From Drosophila miranda (taxonomy: Eukaryota; Arthropoda; Insecta; Diptera; Drosophilidae), in NCBI RefSeq assembly GCF_003369915.1, contig NC_046677.1, positions 30,770,913 through 30,834,912 of the forward strand: a stretch of DNA of 64,000 nt, given 5' to 3'. Within the stretch, counting starts at the first letter, position 1; every line of letters begins with the position of its first letter. Of this stretch, positions 23,884 to 35,215 are shown one piece after another. Position numbers and translations under genes: made by a program. The notes beneath the pieces are model-generated. The model made no database searches. It saw only the letters and a program-made list of their open reading frames with translations, and was not told the origin of the DNA.

Positions 23884-25538
23884 CAGTGGGTAACTTTAAT
23901 ATTCGGCATTTTTTTTTTTCAACTTCAAACGCGAATAAAATGCATTAAACTACAAAAAAATAAAAAATTTTAATGAGGGAATAAAGCTTGAAGTTTTTTA
24001 GAGAGGTATATATAATAATGATTTTATTTTAAATGGAGATAGAAAATATAATAAAACAAAAAAAAGCTCAAAATTTGCGTTACTTTAATATTCGGCATTT
24101 TTGGGAAATCGCATTATAAAACCCTGTGGCAACTCCAAATAGCCCCAAATGGCACAAAAAATGGGTTTCCCCGAAAAACAAACACTTACATTCATGATCA
24201 GCAAGCACACCGCTAAATCGAATTGTTCCACCTAAAATTAAAATGGGCCGTAAAGGGATTAATTCATCCTTGGAGCAGCGAAAACTTGTGCTCCAGTTGC
24301 ATTTAGAGGGCAAGACCTACAAAGAAACTGCCCAAATTCTGAAAATGAAGCTGAATACGATCGTCGACATCGTCCGCAGGTTCAAAAATGAAGGAAGAAT
24401 CGCATCAATTAAGCAAACCGGACAACCGAACAAGTTGACTAAGCGCGAAGAAGCCGATATCATAAAGAAAGTGAAGAAAAATCCACGACTAAGTGCACCG
24501 GAATTAAAAGTTGAATTATTTGTCGACCACGGAAAGACCGTTTCAGCCCAAACTATCCGACGCACCATTAAAAAACAAGGTACAACGGCCGAGCTGCAAG
24601 AAAAAAGCCTTTACTCTGTGAGCGCAACCGGAAAAAAAGGAAAACGTTTGCCCTGGAGTACTCCAAAAAGGACCAAAACTGGTGGAATGATGTTATATTC
24701 TTAGACGAGAGCAAGTTTAACATTTTTGGCAGTGATGGCAAGACCATGGTTTGGCGAAAACCCAATACGGAGCTGCATAAGGAACACCTAAGACCAACAG
24801 TGAAACACGGCGGTGGGAGCGTTATGATTTGGGGCTGCATTTCGACAAAAGGAGTAGGGAATCTGGTTTTTATTGAAGGGATAATGAACCAGGAACAATA
24901 TCTAAAAATTTTGAGAGAAAATTTAAAGCAGTCGGCGCAGAAAATGGGCATTTCCGAAACATTCAAGTTATATCAAGACAATGACCCGAAACATAAGGCC
25001 CATAAGATAAGGTCCTGGCTGCTTTACAACTGCCCAAAGGTCATAGATACGCCACCCCAATCACCTGATCTAAGCCCCATCGATTTGTGGAGTGAGCTGG
25101 ACCGCCGTGTGCATAAGACACCAATATCGTCCATACCCGAGCTGAAGAAACGGCTTCAAGAAGAGTGGGCCAAAATTGGTCATGAATATGCACAAAATAT
25201 AATAAAAAATATGCCAAAACGCCTAGCCGATACCATAAATAATAATGGCTATCACAGAAAATATTAAATTAAGTTATTTAAGTAGGTTAAGTAGTTATTT
25301 TTTAGTTGTATAAGGTAATGCCGAATATTAATGTAACGCATATTTTGAGGCTTTTTTTGTTTAATTATATTTTCTATCTTCATTTAAAATAAAATCATTA
25401 TTATATATACCTCTCTGAAAAGGTAAAACTTCAAGCTTTATTCCCTAATTACAATTTTTTTATTTTTTTGTAGTTTAATGCATTTTATTCGCGTTTGAAG
25501 TTGAAAAAAAAAATGCCGAATATTAAAGTTACCCACTG
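23884..25538 (+). mobile_element. Tc1-like DNA transposon, full length but with a broken transposase
   Basis: The element is bounded by TA duplications at 23882-23883 and 25539-25540. Its terminal inverted repeats are about 220 bp (23884-24100 and 25317-25538). Each has the terminal motif (CAGTGGGTAACTTTAATATT outside; GTTACTTTAATATTCGG-like inside) repeated at its inner end, the IR/DR layout known from some Tc1 elements. The 1.65-kb body holds one transposase gene. The two repeats differ at several sites, so the copy is not recent. Confidence 0.92.
24243..25267 (+). pseudogene. Tc1-like transposase, frameshifted
   Basis: The N-terminal part (24243-24704) has a paired-like helix-turn-helix (ETAQILKMKLNTIVDIVRRF). 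The C-terminal part (to 25267) has LDESKFNIFG and QDNDPKHKAH, the first two catalytic Asp motifs. The two parts are in different frames. The break is a one-base change in an A-run near 24596-24606, after which the other frame continues with the expected residues. The third motif is SPDLSPIDLW where the family has PIENLW; the Glu position is lost, apparently by a 3-bp deletion giving Asp. Both defects predict an inactive protein. Confidence 0.9.
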
Positions 25539-25599
25539 TATGTATTTTATGAAATTTTCAGTAAATCATCCAGCTCTGTAGGGCTAGTTTCTGATTCGC

Positions 25600-25905
25600 A
25601 TTCGTACGACATGGTCGTACCAATCATGCTTAGGTAATTATGTGCACTTTGTAGTCGAAACAGCATTTTCCACGTCTTCTCAAGCCATACCTGTCTAGTA
25701 AAACTTTTCTCTGACAATAAAACTGTACCTTATGAACAAGAATGCTATTTGTCCTGCTTAGTTTCATAGAATTCCTTAGTTTTGTCATAACCAGGTAAAT
25801 GTGGCTTAATACCCGCTCAATTTCCGCGTTTGACCACGGCAATGATAGTATTTGCAGTGCAACAGCTGCCAGCTCAAGAAAGCAGCTAATTTCAACCTAG
25901 TGCTG
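25600..25905 (-). pseudogene. hAT-type transposase remnant (C-terminal dimerisation region)
   Basis: Minus-strand translation gives LELAAVALQILSLPWSNAEI followed by ERVLSHIYLVMTKLRN and YGLRRRGKCCFDY. This is the typical hAT family C-terminal dimerisation segment (PWSNAEVERVFS...KTKLRN...). Only this fragment of roughly 100 codons remains, with an inserted stretch before YGLRRR. No terminal repeats or target duplication were found. It lies between the Tc1-like element and the glucosidase II beta promoter. Confidence 0.75.
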
Positions 25906-26283
25906 TCGTTGATATTTTCTCTCTTTATTAAACCAATAGTGCTATATTTGAATTCAATTTCGGAATATTTTCAACTTTAAGGTAATCCAAAATTTTGTTA
26001 ATTAAATTTTAACGGAAAAAGGTTCTTTCTTTTTGTGTAACCGGTGGCAAAATCAAAAAATTCTGAAAAAATGCCAAACACATTTCCATATAAAAAAAAT
26101 CCAGAATTCCCGCTTTTCGCACAAATTTTTCCCGCATTTGGTCTTCACAAAAAGCCAGATCTGACGGGAAAAAAAGCGTAATCGGCAGCACTGGTCGGCA
26201 CTGCTGCCGGCATTTACTATAGCAAATACCACGTAAGATTACCATTCCACACTCATACATTAGTCCCAATCACACAAAGTAAT

Positions 26284-28010
26284 ATGCACCGTGCAATAAG
26301 CCAGCAGTTGTTAGCGATATTGGCAGCGATATTAGCTTTAAGCGTGATTCTGTGTGTAGCCACCGAAGTTCCACGCCCCCGCGGAGTATCTCTAATTAAG
26401 GCAGCGCTGTATCAGCCTCGAGGGGGCGACAATAGCTGGACCTGCTTGGATGGCAGCAAAACGATTCCCTTTGTACAGGTGAACGATGACTACTGCGACT
26501 GTCCCGACGGGAGCGATGAGCCAGGCACATCCGCCTGCGCGCAGGGCCAATTTTACTGCCTCAACAAGGGCCACGAGTCTGTGGACATTCCCAGCTCGCG
26601 TGTCCAGGATGGCGTGTGTGACTGCTGCGACGGCAGCGATGAGTCACAGGTGGTTGGGTGTGCAAACACCTGTGCAGAGTTGGGCGCTGCAGCTGCCATC
26701 CAGCGCAGGAATCAAGCAGAGCTCCACAGGCAGGGTGCCGAGAAGCGACTGGAGATGATTGCACGGGGTAGACAACTGAGAGCAGATAGAGAAACACGCC
26801 GAATGGAGCTGGAGCGACGTATTAAGGATCAGGAGGCTCTGAAATCCGAGAAGCAGCAGATTAAGATCAACGCTGAGGCCTTGGAAAGCGATGCTCTGGA
26901 GGTCTTCAAGGAGCAACAACGGGAGCTGGATGCGGATACCGTTCAGGCCGAAGAGGAACCCCAGCAAATGCGCCACGAAGCTTCGCTCAGCTTTGCGGTG
27001 TACGATATGAACATAGATGGCTTCGTGGAGGTCACCGAACTGATGGTGGACATCAATCTCGACCGCGATCGCAACGGCGTGGTCACCGTGGAAGAGGCCA
27101 AGTACTTCTTGGATGAACGTGAGCGAGTGGATCTAGATGCCTTCGTCACCCTGGCCTGGCCACGCATCAAGCCCTTGAAAATGCTGGCCGACGGTCTGTT
27201 CCAGCCCCCGCATGCGGAAGAGCAGGTTCCTCCAGTCGGAGAAGTGCCAGTTGAGGCGACCACTGAAGGAGCCCAGCCAACGCCGCCCCAGCCCACCGAA
27301 GGTAGGAAGATTTTCACTTGAAAATTATCACCATCGTTGGAAATTTGTATCTTATCAGAATTAAATTTACAGAACAAGTCGACATGGAAGATAGCACGGA
27401 TGGGGAGGCTGATGAAGAAGGCGACGAAGATCAGTACGATGACGAGGAGGGAGACGTGGGTGTGGGGGAAGCCTCGCCGGAAGTGGAAGCTCCTGCACCG
27501 CCTATTTACGATCCAGAGACACAGCGTCTCGTAGAACAGGCCAATGAGGCCCGCAATGCCCTGGACGAGGTTGAGCGTAACATACGCGAGATCGAACAGG
27601 AAGTCAAGGAGATTGATGAGCAGAGTGCCAAAGACTACGGCCCGCAAGAAGAATGGGCAGTGCTGGACGGCGAATGCTATAACTTTGAGGATCGTGAATA
27701 CGTTTACACTTTGTGTCCGTTCGACAGGGCCTCGCAGAAGCCCCGAAACGGTGGAGCCGAGACAACCCTCGGTCGCTGGGAACAATGGATTGGCGAGGGT
27801 TACAAGTACTCAAAGCAGAAGTACGGCAATGGAGCCGCCTGCTGGAACGGCCCCCAGCGGTCGGCCATTATCGACATTAGATGCGCCCTGGAGCCACGTA
27901 TCACGTCAGTTGGCGAGCCCAATCGCTGCGAGTACTACTTTGAGTTTGAGACACCAGCCGCCTGCGATAGCGAAGCTCAACAGGCGGAGAACGTGCACGA
28001 CGAACTTTGA
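26284..28010 (+). CDS. GCS2beta: Glucosidase II beta subunit
   Basis: This is the regulatory, lectin-like subunit of ER glucosidase II, which trims glucose from N-glycans and retains the catalytic subunit in the ER. The exons are 26284-27301 and 27373-28010 (phase-1 join), giving 551 residues. In order: a signal peptide (about 1-27), two Cys-rich LDLa-like repeats (with DDYCDCPDGSDE and DGVCDCCDGSDE), and a long charged coiled coil. Next come EF-hand-like loops (YDMNIDGFVEVTE and DRDRNGVVTVEEA) and an acidic stretch. The last part is the MRH mannose-binding domain (LDGECYNFEDREYVYTLCPF), and the C-terminal ER-retrieval signal is HDEL. A poly(A) signal is near 28240. It converges on LAMTOR3 about 290 bp downstream. 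Confidence 0.97.
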
Positions 28011-28300
28011 GAACACGATGGAACGCAAATTTGTGGATAGCCCGAAAAGATCAGAGATTTGAAGAGGATTGTATTTTAGTTGTAGAGAGTGGATTCTTTT
28101 GAAATATCATATTTGTCGCGATCATTCCCATGCTGAAAGGTGCGAGGGCGGCCAAGCGCGGGCGAACGTCATTAAGAAATATAGTGAAATCATTCAGTCT
28201 ATGCATTTAAGCAAAACTTAAGAAAACATGTTTCAATTTAAATAAAGTGTAAACAGTTAGTATTTTTAAAAGATATTTTAGTTATTTAGTAAATCTGTGT

Positions 28301-28757
28301 CTATGCGTGTGTCTGTGACTCGGTGACGGCCTGCTTGATGTCCTCTAGATAGCCGTCCACCTGCTGCTCCAGGGCGAGAATGTGCCCCGTATTGCAGTTT
28401 TCCGCCCCAACAAAGGTCAGGATCAATGGCAGCTTGTTCATTTGGACCACTTGATAGTTGGAATACATCGATATGATGGTCTTGTTGCGACCCAAGCCCA
28501 GCTTGCTGGCCTGATCGCAGGCTGTCGTGAATGTGGGTATAAACGAGGGCATCAGGGCGAAATCCACATTCTTCTCCTGACCCACACGGAGGAGGGGAAC
28601 GCCGTCACGATCTGTTATCTGTATGACGTGCAGCCCGCTGACCCTGCAGTGAGGAGAGGCGAATAATGATACATGTCGTTTCAGCAATGATACATTACTG
28701 ATGCGGGACATACTTCTCCAGAAGGCCATTGAAGTACGTCTTAATGTCGTCCGACAT
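28301..28757 (-). CDS. Lamtor3: LAMTOR3 (MP1), Ragulator subunit
   Basis: This roadblock-fold protein of the Ragulator complex anchors Rag GTPases and MAPK scaffolding at the late endosome/lysosome. The exons are 28757-28714 and 28643-28301. The 70-nt intron has donor GTATGT and acceptor CACTGCAG. The product is 128 residues, close to the 124 of the human protein. It starts MSDDIKTYFNGLLEKV and has the conserved DRDGVPLLRV, DQASKLGLGRNKTIISMY and YQVVQMNKLPLILTF. An open frame extends upstream through the intron to 28825, but the spliced form matches family length and sequence. It shares a 271-bp divergent promoter with fws. Confidence 0.95.
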
Positions 28758-28866
28758 GGATAATGAGCAAAATGGCGACGGAGAAGACTTAAAACTGTTA
28801 ACTTAACTTTTTTTTCAACATTCACAGCTATTTACACAAAACAAACCAAGAAACAGCTGATCCAAC

Positions 28867-28874
28867 TATCGATA
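28867..28874. promoter_or_regulatory. DRE (TATCGATA) in the divergent Lamtor3 / fws promoter
   Basis: A perfect TATCGATA lies 110 bp upstream of the Lamtor3 ATG and 155 bp upstream of the fws ATG. Immediately beside it are ATATATCGGTAT and ATATATCGGTAAG repeats. The 271-bp gap between the two starts makes a shared bidirectional promoter likely. Confidence 0.6.
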
Positions 28875-29028
28875 TACATTATATATATCGGTATTATTTA
28901 ATATATCGGTAAGAGACCGCGGACTGCTGCGTGGAAAATAGTTTTGTTGACTTTTCTTAAATTCTTAGCGTTTGAAAACGGCTTAAAGTAGTCATCTAGT
29001 AGTCCTTTAGCTTCAGGTACCTTTTACT

Positions 29029-31406
29029 ATGGTGACAGGAGATCCCGGGGCCACAGAGCCCACATCTTCAGCCGGTTCAGATGATGACGACTACACATCA
29101 TCCATGTCCCACCTCACCATCGGCCAGCAGATACAAGAGCTGTCCAAGCGGCTGCAAAACACCACTGAGGAGCTGCATCAGCAAGTGCGTGACAAGCACG
29201 GAGCGCTGCTACAGCAGGCCACCCATGCAGGACGCTTTGATGCTGCTCTCAATACGCTAGCGGAGGAAGTGCAGCGGGTACGAGAGACCGGACATCGCCT
29301 CAAGGGCCAAGTGGATACGCAATACCAATTGGTGAAGAATCAAACTCAAGTGCTGGGTCGCCTTCATGACGTCAGCCATTTACTGCGCTCGGCCGGGACG
29401 CTTCTTGCCCTGACGGCCAAATTAAAGAGCACCAAAGATGTGCTACGTCAGGCGGAGCTCCATTTCGAGCTGGCGCAGCTAATAGATGACAAGGACCTGA
29501 AGGACATTGAGTTTGTGCAAAAGGAGCGTGCTTTTGTGATCAGCTCGGGCCAGAAGATTCGGAATCTGACGCAGATGCAGTTGGTTACTGGACTCCAGGA
29601 GCGCAATCAAAATCAAGTGGTTAATGCATTGAAGGTGGGTATTGGAACAGTATTGGTGGACCTGCAGATAATCATTATATAATTTTAGATCTTCATGAAC
29701 TTCAATACACTGGAGAAATCCCTTGAGAACCTGTTGGCCACATTCATAGCCGACATGGAGCAATCCCTTAAGGAGTGTTTTGCCGGAAACGACATTTCGG
29801 TGCTCAACAAGTCGCCCACGCAAGGAACTGGCAGCTCCACGAGTAAACCTGCTGCATCCCGTGGCCCGGGCAAGACGCCACAGTTAACTACAACGCAAAA
29901 TTTCCGAGCAAAATTCTGGAAATCTTTGCACTGGCTGCTGTACGACGAGCTCTATGAAAGTTGCACCCAGATCAAACTGCTCAAAGCGGCTCTGGAGCAG
30001 ATTAATCAGTTTGGTTACACTTCCGAGTCCTCGGATCAATACATACCCCGGCGCTTCTGGCAGAAAGTGCAACAGTTGCTGCGAAAATCCTTCGATGAGT
30101 GCTCACAACATGTCACCCAGACCCTGCAGGAGGGTCTGTCCAAGTTGCTGACTTCGGCACGCGGTCTGGAGCAGCGTCTAAATGGAGAATTTAAGTTTGA
30201 GAACGAACTATTTGCTCCACTGGAGGTGGGCTATGTGAGCAAGTGCGCTGCCAACATGAAGGCTTGCCTGGCCGGCGTTGATTTGCCAGGAAATGAGACA
30301 GTGGACAACTTTATACGCGTGGCTTCCACTGAGCTGAGTGCTGCCTTGATTGATGGGCGTCTGACAAATTCGATAGCGAATGTCTTTATCGCCTGTGGCA
30401 AGGAACTGTGCACCAAACTGGAGGCGCAAATCAAATTAGGTGCCGACTCCAAGCAGGTTGTGGACCTGCCCAATCTTCAGCAGCAGCAGAATACTACGCT
30501 GGCAAATGTTCTGTATTACTACAAAGATTCAGTACGACGCATGCTGAGCGATCTGCAAGTGCAGTTCGAAAAGACCCCAGGAACGGCTAGGGACAATATT
30601 TTCCGCTCCCTGGAGCAGGCAGATTTGCTTATTGGAACCATTTTGCAGCAGATTATGGAATCAATCATTACAACTATAAGCATCATTATCCTGAGCATGC
30701 ACCGTGAGCCGGGGCTAAACTCGGAGAGGCTGTCCACCACGGGTCCCTCAATGTACATGAAGGAATTGCAGGTGAGTAATCCTTAGATTTGTAATTTTCC
30801 TTCTGCTAAAAAATCGTTTGATTGTAGGAGTTTGTTAGCCGTTCCTGGTCGAATCACATTGCCCTTTTCGATGATAAGCCCATGACGACGAAATGTGGCC
30901 ACGAGTTGGCAAAGCGTTGCATAGAGCTCTTCCTACACAATGTCTGCATTTTGCGTCCCCTGAGCGGAGCGGGAAGACAGCGGCTAAAGCAGGATTGCCA
31001 GCATATGGATCAAGGCCTAAGGCCGCTCTGTGCCAATCTTGCCGAACTTGGCAAGCCCTCGCGACTTTTGCGCGCCATGTCCCTGCTTATCGTTCAGAGC
31101 CCGCAAGAGCTGGTGAAGCAAACGATCGGAGAAGATTCTCTGGTTCCCAGTTACATTGTGCTGCTGCTCCTATTTGGCCACGCTGGAGCGGACCTTCAGT
31201 CGCCACACACCACCGCCAATTGGTCAAATGAACGTCTGATCGAGTGGTTGGATGGACATACGGCGGAAAGGGAGAAATTGGAGCTGATTTCGGGGGCACT
31301 ACAAAGATATAGGGATAATGCCAGGCGCAAGAATATTCAACAATATGACGAGGTCTATCCCATGATGGTGGATTATTTTGAACAGGCCCTGAAGGCTATT
31401 CCATAA
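29029..31406 (+). CDS. fws: Conserved oligomeric Golgi complex subunit 5 (four way stop)
   Basis: Cog5 belongs to lobe B of the COG tether, which captures recycling vesicles at the Golgi; in flies it is needed for male meiotic cytokinesis. The exons are 29029-29634, 29689-30771 and 30828-31406, all phase 0 with GTGGGT and GTGAGT donors. They give 755 residues, near the remembered fly length. The N-terminus is acidic and Ser-rich, followed by helical coiled coil (LTIGQQIQELSKRLQNTTEE). Cog5 family features include HDVSHLLRSAGTLLALTAKL and the FWKSLHWLLYDELYESC stretch. The gene is a typical compact housekeeping gene with a poly(A) signal near 31436. Confidence 0.96.
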
Positions 31407-32386
31407 TTATTCTTTAAAGATCGTAAAATATTTAAAATAAATTATGTAACACCCTTTTAAAAATCACTTGAAATCACTTCATAAAATCAGCAGCAAGCAG
31501 GCAAGCACAACAAAAATGGAGGGTAGCGAGCAAAAAAGTGCCAGCCGGCTAGGGAAATTCAATAATGCAGACAAATTTATCCTTTCATATTATTAAGACT
31601 AAGCTATAAAGGAAAGCATGATATCATAAAATATTTTGGATATATTTTAAAATATATCTTCCTTCACAGAGGACTTACATATGTACTTATGATTCGGGGA
31701 AACTATCCCGATTAAAAAAAAGGCGTGCCCCAGATCGGTTCGCAAATAGCGCAGAAAACTAAATATATTTGATCGAGGAAAATGTCCTTGATCCTTGATA
31801 AGGACTCCATTAACGCAGGGACATTTTTTCGATCACAGGAAAGTATCGCATGCCCAGATCGGGCAACAAATTGCCGAGAAATCTTAATATGTATGGTTTG
31901 GGTTATTGGAGTCCTTACCGAAGGATAAAGGAAATTTTTCTGATCATGGCGGGCCAATTCACCCCCGATCGGGCCACAAATAAGGGAGAAAACAAGATAT
32001 ATGTCTGGGGAAAATATCCTTGATCCTTGATAATCCATGAAATCAAGGACATTTTTCGGAACACAGGAAGCCGTCGCATGTGCCGATCAGGCCTCAAATA
32101 ACGGAGAAAACATAACGGGTTTGTAATTTAATATTTTTGAAAATTTAGTTCAAGAAATCACCAATAGGGGCGACATCTTACAAAAAAAAAACGCGTCAAT
32201 TGGCTGGGAATACCAGGCTTCTTAAACTACATATTAAAAAATAACAAATTACAAACCCGTTATGTTTTCTCGGTTATTTGAGGCCCGAACGGGACATGCG
32301 ACGGCTTCCTGTGATCGGAAAAATGCCCCTGATTTTATGAAGTCCTTTTCAAGGACCAAGGATCAAGGATATTTTCTCCAGACATA

Positions 32387-34013
32387 CTTGATCATAATAA
32401 TAGGTACACGTTGAAGCTTTTCATTAATAATGAGTTTTATCGTACTTTAAGTGTTGAAAACAAAATTTTTTTGGTATGTTTTATTTGTCAATGTATTGCA
32501 GTTCCGTGACAAAAAAAATGAAACAGGGAAACCGCCGAATAACAGAGCTTTAAGCGATATTGCGAGTTGACATCACATTTTGGCTGATCAAAATAATAGG
32601 TACAGTGTCAGTAAATTTTGAATATCAAGTGAATAATTTGGAAATTCTTGGCTTTTTGGCAATTTAACATCCATTTCATTTAACTACAGTCTAAATATAA
32701 ACAAATAATTATATTTTTTTTTACAAGAATAGGCCGAAAGTCTTATTGTACAGCCCAATTGGCTCTTAGTCTGAAAAAAGAAGGCCAATCTCTTCGGGCC
32801 ATTGCTAAATTAATGAAAAGGTTTCATAATTTTGTTGAAATGCTTTAAAAATAAAAACCTAGTCAGGAAACTCGCGGAAAGCCACAGAAAACAACCATAA
32901 CACGTGACCACTACATACTTTTCTTTGAGGAATAAGGACCCATTTAAGTCGTCAAAGGCTATTGCATCAGAAATTGCACTAGAAGTTAGTGCTCCAACGA
33001 TCCGTAGACGGCTACAACAAGCCAGCCTTCCAAGGAGAATAGAAAGAAAGGTCCCACTTACGCGTCAAAAAAATTTAGCCATGGGGCAAACTTTTGCTAA
33101 AGATCATAAAGACTGCGCAGGATGCGCCGGAGAGAAAAAGTGGAGAAGCCTTTTATGGAGCGACGAGACTAAAATAAATTTATTAGGGAATGAATGTGAA
33201 AGCAATGTAGGAAGCCTTAAAAGAAAGAATTTTGATCCATGTTTCACAAAAAAAATTTGTCAAGCATGGAGGTGCCAGTTAAAGATATGGGGCTGCTCAT
33301 CCTGGTACGGCTTAGGTCCATTTTTCCTGACAACGAACAGAATGGACGCTGAGCAATACAAACCCAGATTGCAGACAGTTATGCTATCTTATGCTGAAGA
33401 AAACATGAGTTTCCATTGGGTATTTAAGTTATATAACGACCCAAGGCACACATCCAAGCTTTTGACCAAATTTTTTGAGGACCAAACAATAGACGTTTTA
33501 AAGTGGCTTCTTAAATTTTCCGACTTAAATCCAATCGAAAACTTGTGGGCAGATTTACGAAACAAAATTAGCTAAGTTTTCATTTTCAAATAATCAAAAA
33601 TTATGCGAGGGCATCCAAAAATTGTGGTATGAGACACCTGCCAGACGCATATTAAAAGTACGTCAAAAATAATTATAAAGGTGACAAAAAATAAAGGTGG
33701 ATACATCGGATATTAACTATCAAATCCCATTTAGGCAGCAAAAAAATAATAATAACCAGTTAACAAACTTTTTTCATAACAATACTTGAAGTGTACCTAT
33801 TATTTTGAGCATCATGATATTGACTGTGAAGTACAAATGGATCTATTTTCTTTTATAACATTATCTTATAATATAATCAAGTTTATTTGATTGAAAACAG
33901 ATACTTAAGGAATAATTAAGAACTAATTTTAAGTTTAATATATTGCATAAAACCGTTTTCTGTTATGTTAAAGTTCACGTAGATGTGTGTACCTATTATT
34001 ATGATCAAGTGTG
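32387..34013 (+). mobile_element. Second Tc1-like transposon, nested in the foldback arm
   Basis: The left end reads CTTGATCATAATAATAGGTA, and the right end is its complement plus four extra bases (outer part CACACTTGATC). TA flanks both ends (32385-32386 and 34014-34015). Removing the element rebuilds a foldback subrepeat like the intact one at 34128-34152. The terminal motif recurs inside each end (near 32584-32606 and 33788-33812), again an IR/DR layout. The body is degenerate. It is a different family from the Tc1-like element at 23.9 kb, with unrelated termini. Confidence 0.85.
32730..33575 (+). pseudogene. Degenerate Tc1-like transposase
   Basis: The intact part starts at 32904 and reads like a Tc1 transposase (SAPTIRRRLQQASLPRR, then LLWSDETKINLLG). 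It ends with SDLNPIENLWADLRNKIS. Upstream, the helix-turn-helix part (SYCTAQLALSLKKEGQSLRA from about 32738) is in another frame and broken by stops. The second catalytic motif is LYNDPRHTSK, where the family has DNDPKHTS; the catalytic Asp is replaced by Tyr. The protein is therefore expected to be inactive. Confidence 0.88.
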
Positions 34014-34573
34014 TATATATCTTGTTTTCTCACTTATTTGTGGCCCGATCGGGGGCGTCTCTTGGCTTCCTCCGATCGGAAAAATGTCCCTGATTTGATG
34101 GAGTTATTATCAAGGATCAAGGATATTTTCTCCTGACATATATATCTTGCTTCCTCCCTTAGTTGTGGACCGATCGGGGCGTGTCATGGCTTCCGTGATC
34201 GGAAAAATGTCCCTGATTGTTAGGTAAGGACTACAACAACCCCAACCCTACATATATTTCATTTTTTCGTCTATTTGTTGGTCAAAATGTTGTTGGAAAA
34301 AATGTCCCTGATTTAATGGAGTCCTTATCAAGGATCAAGGAAACTTTCCTTAATAAAAAATATCTAATTTTCTCCGCTATTTGTGAACCGATCTGGGCGT
34401 GCCCAGCCTTTTTTATCTGGATAGTTTCCCCGAAACAGGATACAGAAAGGATGATTTCTTAACATTTTTATTTATCAGTAAAAAATAAATAAACAAGTGG
34501 AAAAAATGTGTATCTACTATCTAAATGAGCGCGTATATCCTTAAACATAAGAACAACAGGATATGTCTAGAGT

Positions 34574-34862
34574 CTAGCCCGCGTAGCTCCTCCCTTGACG
34601 ATGGCTTGTTACGTTCGGATATTGCAGGGTGTGCGGTTCTGTCCTGCTGGGATAGGACTGTGTCTGTCTCAAATACGCCTCGGTAATGCTTGGATAGATC
34701 TTCGGATACAACTCGGCTTGCGGCAACGCGTCTTCAAAGTCCTCTGTGAAGAAAGATATAGTATTTAAAAATATATCCAGTTATATACTGAATTACTGAC
34801 GCGTTTTGCAGGGGAAGCCCAGCGTTTGATTCGATGGCGTTTTTATGGGGGGTTGCTGACAT
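34574..34862 (-). CDS. Two-exon gene for a 77-residue protein of unknown function
   Basis: Exon 1 is 34862-34797 (MSATPHKNAIESNAGLPLQ and three more codons) and exon 2 is 34741-34574. The donor is GTAATT, and the acceptor is the second AG of a tandem TTCACAGAG. Using the first AG would shift frame and stop after about 18 codons. The C-terminal half is rich in Tyr, Pro and Gln (LYPKIYPSITEAYLRQTQSY) and ends RSYAG. An in-frame TAA precedes the ATG, so the start is likely correct. There is no signal peptide or membrane segment. It faces Sgt head to head across 438 bp. I do not recognise the family. Confidence 0.6.
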
Positions 34863-35132
34863 TATTTCTAGTGGGCTAGTAGTGGGCACCAACAATTACG
34901 CCAGGAGCACATCCCATGGACCTCCCGAAATGACAAGGAGCTGCGGCGGAATCACCCGCGGAGGAGGTACCGACGCAGAGGTGACTGGAAAGTTGGAGAA
35001 AACAGCGGACTCAAAAGGCCCCGTGCTCAGGTGCCCGCGGGGAGATCAGCAGATCAGGTGAAAGATACCGTGGTTTATTTTGTTAATAGTTAAAAGTTAG
35101 GATGTATTATTTTCCACGGTTCCACGTTTTTA

Positions 35133-35215
35133 CATCGGTATATTCTGGTATATTTTGAAAAAGAGACGGTATATTTCGGTATATTTCTGAGGTTAGACGG
35201 TATATTTTTTTCGAT
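35133..35215. promoter_or_regulatory. Cluster of motif-6 sites (GGTATATTT) upstream of Sgt
   Basis: Within about 80 bp, GGTATATT(C/T) occurs five times (near 35138, 35149, 35170, 35179 and 35200). The copy TTTCGGTATATTT matches Ohler motif 6 (KTYRGTATWTTT), a core-promoter element of broadly expressed fly genes. The cluster ends 86 bp before the Sgt ATG and lies between two head-to-head genes. Confidence 0.65.

Larger units (their letters stand above)
31693..34434. mobile_element. Foldback-type element (long inverted arms of degenerate subrepeats), interrupted by a Tc1-like element
   Basis: Both outer ends read TTCGGGGAAACTATCC inward (31693 on plus, 34434 on minus). The homology continues through the AGATCGGTTC-CAAATAGCG region. 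The left arm (31693-32129) is built of degenerate units of about 110-150 bp with GATCGGGCC, CAAATA-GGAGAAAA, CCTTGATCCTTGATAA and GGGACATTTTT blocks. A 116-bp spacer (32130-32245) separates it from the right arm, which starts with the exact complement (32246-32271 against 32104-32129). The right arm resumes at 34014 after a nested Tc1-like element. Arms are about 437 and 560 bp. I see no coding sequence of its own and no clear target duplication. The dispersed foldback/MITE nature is inferred. Confidence 0.75.

Noticed and set aside
26943-27785. Antisense ORF of 280 codons across glucosidase II beta
   Set aside because: It overlaps two conserved exons and the intron of a clear gene. Its hydrophobic character is the complement of the acidic coding stretch.
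28714-28825. Longer unspliced N-terminus for LAMTOR3 from 28825
   Set aside because: Splicing at GTATGT/CACTGCAG gives the canonical MSDDI start, the family length and an uninterrupted roadblock domain.
34834-35061. Plus-strand ORF of 75 codons opposite the 77-residue gene
   Set aside because: It has no domain, lies in the probable promoter region, and its ATG region overlaps exon 1 of the better supported minus-strand gene.
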